DNA of 64,000 nt, from contig NC_132880.1 of assembly GCF_030463535.1 (NCBI RefSeq), positions 27,602,987-27,666,986 on the forward strand. The letters are read 5' to 3'. Both the position numbers and the translations under genes were made by a program. Shown here piece after piece: positions 21,261 to 50,079 of the stretch. This stretch comes from Salminus brasiliensis (taxonomy: Eukaryota; Chordata; Actinopteri; Characiformes; Bryconidae). How positions within the stretch are numbered: the stretch's first letter is position 1; every line of letters begins with the position of its first letter. Below the pieces are notes generated by a model that was given only the letters and a program-made list of their open reading frames with translations, had not been told where the DNA came from and searched no databases.

Positions 21261-21999
21261 TGTGGTGGCCGGAACACAAGGTGAAATAAAAAGGAGGGAA
21301 GTGAAAACTCAGGAAAACCAGGTAAACGACCCTCGCTCCGGCGGAAGGGGGGGGAGCATCTCTCAGTTTTACGTGCTTCTTTTTTTTTCCTCTTTTCCTC
21401 TCCAATTTGTAACCCAGCCAGAAACACTCAGATCTCCGCCGGTCTTTCAGACCCGCCAGATCTCCGAGACTCGACTGCTAAACTACCACGCCAGCTCTGC
21501 GACCCCCCGACCAGCGGTGGGCTTACTTCGACGGGTTTGGCAGTAGGGGCACGATTTACTCTCGACTTAAGTTTGAACTCCGGGCTCTCTCTCTCTCTCT
21601 CTCTCGCTCGCGCTCTCTCTATCTCTCTTCTGTGCATCCGACGAATCTAGAGGAGCACATGTATGAGAGTTTCCTCTGTCTGCTCGGAGCCGCGCACGAG
21701 GGTAGAGGAGCGTTATCCGTTAAACGGAGGGGATTCTGTGTGTGTGCGCGCGCGCCGACTCAAGTATCAGAGCATCGTGCCGGGGGTCGTTTTAAACCGG
21801 GACCACCCGTCAGACCGATAGGACAGTCGTTTAGGTCGGTCCAACTTCTCACACACTCTCTCTTTCTCTCGAGCTGCTGTCCTGAGAGACTTTGTTAGCT
21901 AAAGTGCTGCTCAGATTTAGACCCCCTCTCTTGACCCCCTCAGTGCGGGACAGTCAGTAAGTTTCAGAGTCGCCCGAGAGAAGCGAGTGAGTGAACAGG
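21200..21999 (+). other. cnot3: cnot3 untranslated first exon (probable)
   Basis: The splice donor AACAGG/GTATGT at 21999/22000 can join the acceptor at 27780-27781 just before the start-codon exon. A shorter alternative ends at 21321 (CAG/GTAAAC). A CT run at 21583-21604 and several ATGs lie inside. Exon limits are predicted from signals only. Confidence 0.5.
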
Positions 22000-23600
22000 G
22001 TATGTATAACACTGTGTGTGTGTGTGTGTGTCTCTTCCTCACTGTTCACTGACTGACTTCAGCTCAACTGGAGGTGTGTGTGATTCACAGAGTCAGAGTG
22101 TTGATAGATGCTGATAAAGTGAGCAGTGCTGTATTACTGACCTGCTGGCTTGGGTGTTCCGTTTTCATACACACGAGGTCAGTGTATGGGCAGGGATTAG
22201 GCCTAGATCTTGCCCCGGACTACACAGCAGTCAGAGTGGAGATGTTCAGTTGGAGTAGTCCAGATTTAGCCTTAAACTGACTGACTTGGGCTGTGCGGAG
22301 ATCTTTCTGTGGTTGGTTATCGAGGGATTACCACTTACCATTTCTTTATTTAATATTTAATGCGTATGATGATATTCAGAGTGGTTTAGTGTGAAATGAT
22401 GGGTGCTAGAGAAGCTTACAGAGTCCGAATTGTTGGAAGCAGACGTCCGAAGAGTTTAAGGCCTCCGAAAGCAGCTTCACACAGTTATAGCATGAATGGC
22501 GATGAATGCACTGACTGAGCTGCTGTTTTACAATAGGCTGAGAAGCTGTTGGACTCAAAGATGGGGTTAAAATCTGTACTTGGTACTGTAACACCAGGTG
22601 TTGTTTGGTGAAATAGTCCCCCAAAAATGCACTTCCTCAGTGGTCGATATTGTGTTTAAACTCAGAAGACGTCAAGATGCATCACGGCTCCGGGTTCCTA
22701 ATGCCACCGCTGTAAAGATGTCAGAGTCCCTTTTCTCTGGAGTGTTTCATTTCACACTGAACCACTGATCCCCTTCGACGTTAGGCCGGGACTCAATAGC
22801 GTACTTAATGGAGAATCTTTACTGAAGGTGAAATTTAGTCCAAGCCTGAGATTGCTGATGTCGTCTGTCCATAAGCAGTATAAGCAATAGCCAGTTGTTG
22901 CTGGGACTGGCTGCTAAAGTCTCTAAAGTAATTCTGTTGATGATTTCTCCGTGTATGTTGTGCAGTCGTGGCATGACCGTGTTGGGCATCAATCTCTGTC
23001 CTTTGCAGTGTTCAGTATCGCACCTTTAGCAGTATCGTGCGTTGATGCTTGGTGTCTAAAACAATGTAACCCTGATGTTTGCCTAAAGCTGACCGAGGAT
23101 TACAGAGCTGGCCGTTTGACTCGGGCATGAGACCTGAAAGAATTAGATCCCGATTGTTTACGAGTGTCAGTTTCATAAAAGGCCGCCTGACAAAAAGCCT
23201 CCATACTCCAGCTGCTGTGTGATGTTCTTGCATCGGGGGTTTGGTTTGTCATATCAGTTTGTCATAGAAAACACTCATGTTGATGAGAAAGCTGGCCGTT
23301 ACCGACGATGGTCTGGTTTTATGTTGAGAAGTCCTGTGCTTTTTCTTTTTTGGGTGGTTTGTGATAAGCAGCTGTTGATTAGTAGAGGTTTATACAACCG
23401 CTTGTTCAAAGTGAAAAGAAGAACTGAGCGCACTTACCTTCCTTAGCGATCCGAACGATAGAACATGATGACTCTCAGGTTCGAGCTTAATGAATCTATT
23501 CACAATAGTCTGCTTTTGTAGGCTGGACGGATTGTATTATTGGATGGAAGATATTTAGGAGCACTGAGATGGGAACCGTGTGCCGAAAATCGTAGTGTTC
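22000..23600 (+). other. cnot3: cnot3 intron 1, 5' part
   Basis: Starts with a GT microsatellite at about 22014-22031. No repeat element or coding sequence was recognised to 23600. Confidence 0.5.
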
Positions 23601-23603
23601 ATT

Positions 23604-23905
23604 AGGGCTGGGCGATACGGTAAAAGTATTATATGAGTATTTAAAGACATTTTTCACGATATGCAATATTTATCACGATACGATGACAGCGGCAGATTCC
23701 TAAAAACTACCATTCAGATACTTCCCAGCATTGACTTTTATTTGACACCCGCAGCACTTCGTCTGATTACACAAGTCTAATCATGCTGCAGTTGGTCAGT
23801 GTTTATTAAGAACTAACAATATTCTTGATATGCTTAGTAACGCATATTGTTATTGCGATAACATTTATCACGATACGATAAAATATCATCATATTGTGTT
23901 CATGT
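23604..23905. mobile_element. MITE-like element ('gggctgggcgata' type)
   Basis: Begins 'agggctgggcgatac' and is rich in 'tatcacgatacgata' words inside, ending near 'aaatatcatcatattg'. This is a very common fish DNA-element signature. A relative lies at 57697-57970. Confidence 0.65.
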
Positions 23906-24819
23906 AGACAGCTGGTGTTTCTGAGACTGGGACTTTGGGACTGACGTCATCTAGGTTAGCCTCACTGAAATGTAACAGGGTTGCAACCGTAGCCTCACCT
24001 AAACAGTCTCCTCTTCTGGTTTAATAAACTCATCCTCATCATCATCATCAAGTTCTCTTTAAAATATAAAGCTAAATCTAAATCTCTTCATTTAAAAAAA
24101 TAATTACCTGTGCATTCTGCACGTGACCATAACACACTTAACATGTTGGCATATCATCCACTGAGGTGAAAAAAAGCTGGCTTTTGTGTAGAGGCCTGTG
24201 AGGTAACACATTGAAATGTCTAGCTTGGGTGTCTGTTAGCTTATTAGGTCATGGGGCAGCTTCAGACACTGAAACATATTGCAGAGAACCGTATTTCCTT
24301 TGAAGTTTGGTGGTTTTTCATGCTGCTGTTTCATGCAAGTGTCCCTTGGTTTACTGTGTTTGTCTTCTGACCTAGAGCTGTGAAAAGGTAATGCCTTCTA
24401 AAGCCCAGGTTACCCTCTTCTCTGTGGTTAACTGGATGTTTGTATTTATCTGTCTTTAACTGTATTAGGCTAATGGATTTTTAAGTGTCAAAAGCAACTA
24501 TAGTTTACAGCTGATGTATTTGGTTCAGAATCACGCCTGAACCGAAGCAAACTTGTGTTACTCCTCCCGTTACTGGGAGACTTGGATAGCAAAACAACCA
24601 TAAGTTGTTCCATACCGTTTCTTCTGAATCCGGAGAGAAGAAGAAATCAATAAAATACAATTGGGTTAAGGGTCAGTTTTCATTGAGCCGTTGGAGTCAA
24701 ATTCAGATCGAGTCGTTGACCAGCACACATTACACATTGCAAAAATAAATAAATAAAAAATCATGTTTTATACATTTGAACTGAAATTTGCATCTAAAAC
24801 CAGACTAAAAATTGTGCAG

Positions 24820-25065
24820 CGGCTTTGCCAATGTCTGAAAGAAGATCTAAACTGCCTCAGCTCAAAGGAAATTGTTTTGGATAGCCAGGAGCAACCCATT
24901 GACCACCAAGCCACAGGCCTGCTGTAAACTTGAAGCTGTTGGAGAATCAGTGTTGGAAAGTTTTATGGTCAGATGAAACCCAAATGTATTGAGGAGTCAA
25001 GGTGAGGAATTCAAGCCCGGGAACACTTTCTGGACGAGCTGGGAGATACAGAACAGAAGCATATT
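24820..25065 (+). mobile_element. Tc1-like transposon fragment
   Basis: Sequence around 'ggatagccaggagcaaccc' and 'tggtcagatgaaaccc' matches, from memory, the helix-turn-helix/linker and SDE (first catalytic Asp, 'WSDE') regions of a fish Tc1-like element. The catalytic C-terminal half is absent. Intronic, inactive. Confidence 0.6.
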
Positions 25066-25197
25066 TAGCGAGCGATATTTTATCCACTGCTTCAAAGTCC
25101 TCACGTAATTCTATCAAATATGCGCGCTCACCTGGTCACATATTAAGGTAGTCTAGTCAAGGCTCAACATGTAAAGGAAATAGTAGTGTGCTGTATG

Positions 25198-25730
25198 TAC
25201 TGTCATGACTAAGAATACCGGGAGTCCTGCTCCTTCGGTACGGACGTGTTCATTCCTTTAGTTTGAATCAGAACGGCTCAGAAGTCTAATGTGATACCAC
25301 TTCACACAAAACACCATGAATGGGCTGAACAAAAGTATTGGCACCTTTTCAAAATACTAAGAAACAGTGGGCTTACAGCCATGTGATGCTTCTGTAATTT
25401 GTATTTGTGGACAGTAACAGGTGCTGGCAAGATAGAAATCACACATTCAACCAGTTCAAATGGAGAAACGTTGACTCAGTCTTTGTATCTGTGTTCCACA
25501 CTGAACATGGAGACAAGAAAGAAGAGCAGACAGCTGAAGTTTTGAGAATCAAAATTGGACATGAACAGAAGAAACGCATTATATGGAAGTTTGGAATGAA
25601 GCATTGCACTAAAATATCTGTTTTTTGTTTTTTGTTTTCTTCCCCCCACTTCCTGCCTCTGTTACCCCGCAGAAACAAATGCCACATTCTGTGCAATGGT
25701 AATGTTTGGTTGATTTACACCCAGATCCAC
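25198..25730. mobile_element. Second Tc1-like copy, internally deleted and rearranged
   Basis: The left end 'ctgtcatgactaa' is preceded by TA and parallels the left end of the better-preserved copy at 48767. At 25405-25450 the sequence matches the reverse complement of 49765-49810, whereas 25461-25570 matches 49650-49740 in direct orientation. The copy therefore contains an inversion. It yields two artefactual ORFs with related residues (DSNRxW on +, PCSVWNTD on -). Confidence 0.65.
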
Positions 25731-25750
25731 ATGTTAGAAATGTTTATTTT

Positions 25751-26384
25751 AGGGATGCACAAGACCACTTTTTCCTATCTGATGTGGATACCAGTATCTA
25801 ATTATTTAAGTATCTCACACTGGCTCATCCCAGCCCTGACTTAAATACTTGATAAATGGCTATCAATCCTGATATTTATAGGATTCCACTTTTTAAATCT
25901 TATACCAGATAAGATATAATAAGCTTGAAAGAACAGCATTTGCTGGTTGTGTAATATACAAAAAAACACACCCCCAGCTTTTATTTGGTGTCCACATTTC
26001 AGAGCATTACAAAAATAGCAGATTAAAAACCGTGCTTATGCAGCAATTTCACTTTTAAGTCCACATCTCTATGTGATACTAAACAAGCTGCTTAAACTCA
26101 ACTTTTGGTTTCAAAACCAAGAAAAACATAGAAACAGAAAGCACTACTGTAAATGTCCATTAAATGTCTGTTAACTTTATAACTGATTTTACTGGCTTGT
26201 TTAAATGTTTGGTTTTCATGAGAGTTTTATTTAAGTATGCAAACAGAAATGTTCTATGTAGGAGGAAAAAAAGCTTCATGGAAGCTTCATGATATCAGTG
26301 CTCTCTAATGGCGATACAGAGACTGTGTGTAAGTGTCAGTATAGGCGCAGTCGCTGTTACGGTATCCGTATCGGTGCAACACTA
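25751..26384. mobile_element. MITE-like element with 'agggatgcac' ends
   Basis: The left end AGGGATGCAC and right end CGGTGCAACACTA are imperfect inverted repeats of the widespread fish 'agggatgcaccgata' signature. The interior has 'gtggataccagtatc' near the left and 'ggtatccgtatcgg' near the right. Non-coding. Confidence 0.6.
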
Positions 26385-26829
26385 GTTTATTCATTACGGT
26401 TGGTATCAGCAGACAAAGTAGCATGCAAAACTTTGGGCACTCTAGTCAATATTTGATACTGTGTAAAGAGACTTCATTTCCAAAAAGCTTTGTAAGCACT
26501 GCTACTTATTGCTTACTGTTATGTGTTTGCATCTTTTCTTTTGTTTCAGAATAATTAAAAAGAAAAAGGGACGGACGTACTTTGTAACACTCCTGTTTTG
26601 TAACCAGACAAGTCTTTTACTCCTTGTTTGGGGGATTTTTTTTTTTACTCCTCCTTTTGTGCAAAAGGCTTCTAATTCAATGGGATTGAATTGACTGACT
26701 TGGGCTATCTTGTATGAAGTGCTCCTTTAAGCCCTAACAACAGATGTTTGAGGATGTTCAGATCAGGAGACTATGAGGGCAATGGTGAAACCTCAAGCTT
26801 GTGCCTTTTGACCACTGTGTGCACATTAG

Positions 26830-27650
26830 AGCTAATACATTATTTTTAGTCGATTAATCGAACGATTTATTGTTGCATTATTCTAATGTGAGTGTGATAG
26901 GAATTAAAATACATTCTCTTAAATAATAAAGGAATTAATATTGCAACATTTTTTTCAATTTTTAAATTAAATATGCACCTAAGGGCACTGTTCTGTAACA
27001 GAAAATACTTTGGTGTTAACAGCTTTACAGTAAAACATAAATTCTTAACTGCAAGAGATTAAGTTATTCAAGTAAAATAAATAAAATGCCCCCCTTTTTA
27101 AAAATTTAACAAAATAAATAAAACAATGTAAAATTCAAATCACAAGAGGATGTTTTACAGTCCAAAATAAAATTATTTTACTTTTAATTTTTTGAGTAAT
27201 GCAGGTTTTTTTTATTTTTATTTTTATTTATTTTTTATTTATTTATTTATTTTTACTAAAGCTAGTACATTCTTAAAGAATATTCTCAAAGTGAAATTAG
27301 TGAAGTTCCTTTTTTTCTAATAAAATGACTCAAAGTAGGGCAGAAATCAAATGCTGTAGCTCACACTTGAGACAAACTGGAGACTGACTGGAGTTTTACA
27401 GGCACAAATGACACCTAGCCTACACACCTTACAGGCAAGAAATCAGACTTTTTATGGACTATATATGTTGGCAGAGAACTGTTGGCATTGCGACTTTCTA
27501 TGTGGGTGATTACTTTTTTTATTTTTTATTTTTTGTAGCTTCAGCTTGCGCTCTGGATAAATCAGTGCTTTTAGTAGGCGTGTCCATCTTTGCTACGCAT
27601 CGACATGCTTTATGCAAATCGACGCAATTTCGTAATTGATTACGTTGACG
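26830..27650. mobile_element. Probable hAT-type non-autonomous element (degenerate)
   Basis: The left part has 'gtcgattaatcgaacg' (about 26850). The right part has 'gcatcgacatgc' and 'aaatcgacgcaatttcg' with 'tgacgtgtcgctcc' near 27595-27660. These TCGA-rich ends flanking an AT-rich core resemble a repeated fish hAT-like element. Limits are approximate. Confidence 0.4.
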
Positions 27651-27792
27651 TGTCGCTCCACGTGAAAAGTGCTTTAGATTGGCCTGTCATTGCTTTGTTT
27701 GAAATGTGTCTGGGGATCTCAACATGTGTGTTCACAAAGGAATACATTCTCTAATCTTGAACTTTCTTCATCTTTCCACAGTGAAAGAAGGC

Positions 27793-27810
27793 ATGAAGAC
27801 AGCATCCTAG
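27793..27810 (+). promoter_or_regulatory. cnot3: Five-codon upstream ORF (MKTAS) before the cnot3 start
   Basis: In the exon starting at 27782, an ATG at 27793 opens a 5-codon frame that stops with TAG at 27808-27810, seven bases before the main ATG at 27818. It sits in the spliced leader whichever first-exon donor is used. Confidence 0.75.
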
Positions 27811-27817
27811 TCAAGTC

Positions 27818-45797
<17,980 letters not shown>

Positions 45798-47345
45798 CAG
45801 ACGGCCAATACGAACTGCAGACTACTGTCGACATTCCTGGACTGAATCCACACTCACACACAAGCTGGTGGGGTGACTCAGATGCTTTTGCGAGGCTGTT
45901 TTATGTCTCGTTGGTGCATATTGCCTTCGGAGCTTCTCCCACTACCTACAAAACTCCACATGCCCAGTACAAATCCAGTCCTCCTTTTCTGTTAAAGTTC
46001 AGTCTCTCGCCTCAGTTTAAACCTTCATTGCTTCTCGCCTTCTTTTGGTACCCATGTGTTTCAAAACGATACAGAGCCAAAGAGAAATAAGCCTCTAAAG
46101 TGTAGTCCAGCGACGCAGACAATAGACAAAGACGGAATAAGTAATATGGTTATTAGGGTCATGTTGTGCACGGGCCGACATAAAATATCCGTTTTAGCTC
46201 AACAAAATAGTACAGTTGTAGGAGACCAAATTCAAGTCCTCTTTCTCAAAACTGCTATAATCGTTTTACAGCTGGATGAACTGGACCAGTCTGTTGTTAC
46301 AATCAGTGATGATTCCATTTTCTCTCATTACTATAACATTCTCTTTGGCCTTTTTAATAAAATGGGAGTTTTTAAAAATGATGGGTTAACTACAGTCTCA
46401 TATCACAAGAAGTGCAGTCCATCTACTTTCCAGTTGTACTGTTAATAGCTGGCCTACAGGTCTCTCAAAGTTATGGCACTGTCCTGCTGTGTGTAAATGG
46501 AGGGTGGGATGGAGCAGAAATGAACTGCACCAGCACTAAAAACTTTCTCATAGGTTTGTTTACATGTGTCAAAAACAGTAATGGGCAGTTTGCTTAAACT
46601 GGACATGTAACCATCAGAAAGGCTGAGTATAAAGTAATTGTAGTGTAATTATAAGAGTTCTGTTACTGTATCTAAGGATCATGCAAAGCCTTTTTTTTGG
46701 GCAAGTTTAAGGGGAAACTAAGTGGCGTCCTCTGGCCAGTATGGGTAGAGTTGGTGCCCTCGCCTGGACATTCGGGAAAAGGTGCAAATCGATGCTTTTC
46801 TCAGAGTCACGTAAGTCTTGTTAAAGTTGTGAAAGGCCCCACTACTTTCCCCTTATCTGCCAGACATTTTGTCATTACATTGGTCATCTCGGCTATGATG
46901 TTTTCCAGTGTTTGGAGTGCCATCTCAAATGTTTTATCTTTTATTAACGCAGACTATCAGGAGAGCATAGACATACAGCAATTATGAATTTTGTTTAAAT
47001 CTGTTGATGTGGTGTCTCATACCCAGATGACAAGTGGCCATGCACCCCCGTCTAGTACCTTTTTTCTTTTTTTTTTTTTCTTTTTTTTTCTCTCTGTTAC
47101 GTTTACCTTTTCTGGCGAGCGTACTGTATGGAAGAAAACTGAAATGTGAATTATAAATATTTTTTTCCTAATTGGAAAAAGTGATGTACAGAACCTTCTT
47201 CCACCTCCTGTCTTTTTTTCCCCGTTTTAAACTGAACAGCATGGAAAGTGACACTTGCAAAGTGGACTGGAGTTCAAAAAAAAAAAAAAAAAAGTTACAC
47301 AAGTTACAACGGAAAATAAAGGATTGTAAAATATTAATAAAGGAA
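45798..47345 (+). other. cnot3: cnot3 3' UTR with proximal and distal poly(A) signals
   Basis: AATAAA at 46356-46361 gives a UTR of about 580 nt. AATAAA at 47316-47321 and 47337-47342 would extend it to about 1.55 kb. T-runs lie at about 47060-47090 and an A-run at 47277-47294. Both ends are plausible, and the sequence alone does not choose between them. Confidence 0.55.
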
Positions 47346-48114
47346 TTACTTTTCAAAAAACCAACAAAACGGTGCATCTAGATTTTTGCTGTTGTGTGAT
47401 GAAAATTGACAATTTTATCATTTGAATCCGAGTGATATTTAAGCACCTTCAACTTCTCTGTTTGCGTTAAGATTTTCCCATTAATTTAATATTTGGCATC
47501 ACAGACTTAACACTTAAAAATATATATTATTATTTAACTTTTTATCTTTTTTCCTCTGTAGCAAAAATGGTAACGAGACATTTCTGACACTAACAGTTCT
47601 CTACATAAATGGACAAATGTCATATAGCTACATATTCATATCAACTAATTGGGTGTAGGGTCAGAAGCCACAGAAGTAACGTCCGTTTGCTCAGACGGCA
47701 TTGAGGTGTTCAGTAGTCTCGAAGTGTGTAGGCATGTGGCTTACAAGTGCCTGCAAGTGGCCCTTATTTGCTAGCTGCATTAGTATGAATACCCTTTCCT
47801 TGTTGGCTGCATTAGCATTTCAGCTCCAGTGCTAAAATAAGGCAGCAAACCTTAGACATGTCTTGACTGACTGGCTACGTTTGAGGTACAAGGGAAAACT
47901 TGCCCAAAGCATCACTTAATTGAATTGGTGGGTAATTCAAAGGGCTGAATAACATACCAGCAGAATAACATACCAGTCCATCAGTACAGTATAGAAGTCC
48001 TGTAAGTAGGCAAGTCCTACAAGGAAGTCATTGTAGAGAGGAATCTAATCCTATGTGAGCGCTCCTGCTCTGAGACGCTTGAAGAATGCAAGCTCTCGTT
48101 CCAGTAACAAACAC

Positions 48115-48476
48115 CATCATGCTCTGAGGCCATTTTGCTGCTAGGGGAACTGGTACATTGCACAAAGTGGACAAAATAAATATAGGAGGACTACCACCTC
48201 TTTAGCTTAACTTCAAACTATCAGCTAGCGGGCTGACACCTGGAGGGATCACATCATATTTAATTTTTCTATTCATTTTTTGCTTTGTGAAGGCCATTAC
48301 AAATGTTAACCTGCTTTATCCATTCTTTAGTCACCCTTGATTTGTGTCCAGGTTTCAGCCCGCTAGCTGATAGTTTGAAGTTAAGCTAAAGAGGTGGTAG
48401 TCCTCCTATATTTATTTTGTCCACTTTGTGCAATGTACCAGTTCCCCTAACAGCAAAATGGCCTCAGAGCATGATG
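48115..48476. mobile_element. Foldback with 130-bp near-identical arms, built from Tc1 transposase sequence
   Basis: 48115-48244 and 48347-48476 are reverse complements over 130 bp with only about two mismatches, separated by a 102-bp spacer. Read on the minus strand, the right arm continues outward as Tc1 transposase text (TVKHGGDSIMLWGHFA then GTGTLHKVDK), and the spacer continues the same element inward. The left arm is therefore a second, inverted copy of part of one Tc1 fragment. Confidence 0.9.
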
Positions 48477-48766
48477 CTATCACCACCATGTTTGACAGTT
48501 GGTACTCTTAGATTATATGTAAGACATTTAATTGAATAGTTAAGACCAGATATTAAATATTTAACCAAAGGTCAAAAATTATTTCGTCTGGCATCCTGTG
48601 CAAAGCAGATACACACATGGTATTGGGTACAAACTAGAGTGCTTTCTGATGATGAAAACAGTGTATTAAAAAAGAACAGACAAAACAAAGCTGTTAACAA
48701 GCAAAGCATCTGACTCAAAAATATCTAGATTAGTCTTCATATAATAATTTCATATTTCTGTTTATA

Positions 48767-50073
48767 CAGTCATGACTAAAAATATTGGCACCCCTGCACT
48801 TCAGAAAATGCATCGCTTCTCCAAGAACTTTGGGGAGGAGAGATTGGTCATCACATTAATTTCTTTAGCTTGCGCTGCAACAACACTGAAAACAAATCTC
48901 CAGAAATGGACAGGATAAAATTATTAACTTAATATTTGATAGCACACACTAATTAAAATCAGTTACTTCCTGTAACCATGAATGAGTTTCTTACATTTCT
49001 CTACTGGAATTTTGGACCACTCTTCTTTTGCCAACTGCTCCAGGTCTCTCAGAGTTTGAAGGCTACCTTCTCCCACGGCTGTATTGAGATCCCTGTAAGA
49101 TTTAGATCTGGACTCATTGCTGACCACTTCTCCAGCGTTTCCTCTTTATTCATTCCCGGCTGCTTTTTGAGGTATGCTTTGGGTAATTGTCCTACTGGAA
49201 GATCCATGACCTCTGATGAGACCCAGCTTGCTGACACTGGGTCCTACATTGCGCTCCAGAATTCTTTGGTAGTCTTCAGATTTCGGAATGCTATTCACAC
49301 AGTCAAGGCATCCAGTGCCAGAAGTAGCCCTGTTTTTTTTTTTCCCTTGAATGACGTTATCTCGGGAGGATTGCGGGGATTGCTTCCTCAGGTAAGTTAT
49401 GGCAACTCCAGTCATTCAGATGGTGACAGATCTCTGGTGTACCTTATGTCGGCAGATCTATTTGTTTGGAAGTTGATCTTTACCCACCATTCGAACAATC
49501 CTTGCAACCTTCAGTCAGATTTTCTCTTTTATTCATATCCAGGGCTGTTAGCTACAGTGTCATGGGCTGTAAACGTCTTGAAGGTGTTCACAGTGAACGC
49601 AGGAACATTTGAGATCTCTGGAGATGGATTTGTAGCCTCGAGTTTATATGGAGAAAAGTTGACTCAATATTTGGGTCTGTGTTCCACACCGAACATGGAG
49701 GAAAGAAAGAGCTAAGAATTGTCTGAAGATGTGAGAACCAATTGAGGAAAAGTATGGATAATTTCAAGGTGTGATTTGTGTATTTCCAACTCCTGTTACT
49801 GTCCACAAATACAAACTAAAGAGGCATTTTATGATGATTTTTCAAACGGTGACAAGTTGCCCAGTCCATTTCTGGAGTTCTGTGTGATATCAGATTTTAT
49901 TATTATTATTATTATTATTATTATGTTTTGCCTTTTTTTTCTTTGTTCTGTTCCGATTCAAACTAAAGAAATTAACAGGTGAAAGCCAAAGCTTTTCTAA
50001 CTGCAACTACGTTCTGGGAGAAAGGGTGCATTTTCTGAAAGAAGTGCTTTATTGGTATTTTTGGTCGTAATTG
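48767..50073 (-). mobile_element. Near full-length but inactive Tc1-like transposon with TA target duplications
   Basis: It is 1,307 bp, flanked by TA at 48765-48766 and 50074-50075. Terminal repeats begin CAGTCATGACTAAAAATATT on the left and the approximate reverse complement on the right. Inner repeats 'ttcagaaaatgcatcgcttc' and, inverted on the right, 'ttcagaaaatgcaccctttc' match. The minus strand encodes broken transposase: YQRILERNVGPSVSKLGL and AMSPDLNLTGI (the family's SPDLNPIE). Stops and frameshifts are present. An (ATT)n tract (49896-49923) has arisen inside. The 245-aa + strand ORF (48978-49715) is an antisense shadow. Confidence 0.85.
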
Positions 50074-50079
50074 TATGAT

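Noticed and set aside
25407-25844. 145-aa ORF in cnot3 intron 1
   Set aside because: Overlaps a rearranged Tc1-like copy; its residues mirror the minus-strand ORF at 49588-49806.
48978-49715. 245-aa + strand ORF, the longest non-exon frame
   Set aside because: It is the antisense of a Tc1-like transposase; the minus strand carries the family motifs.
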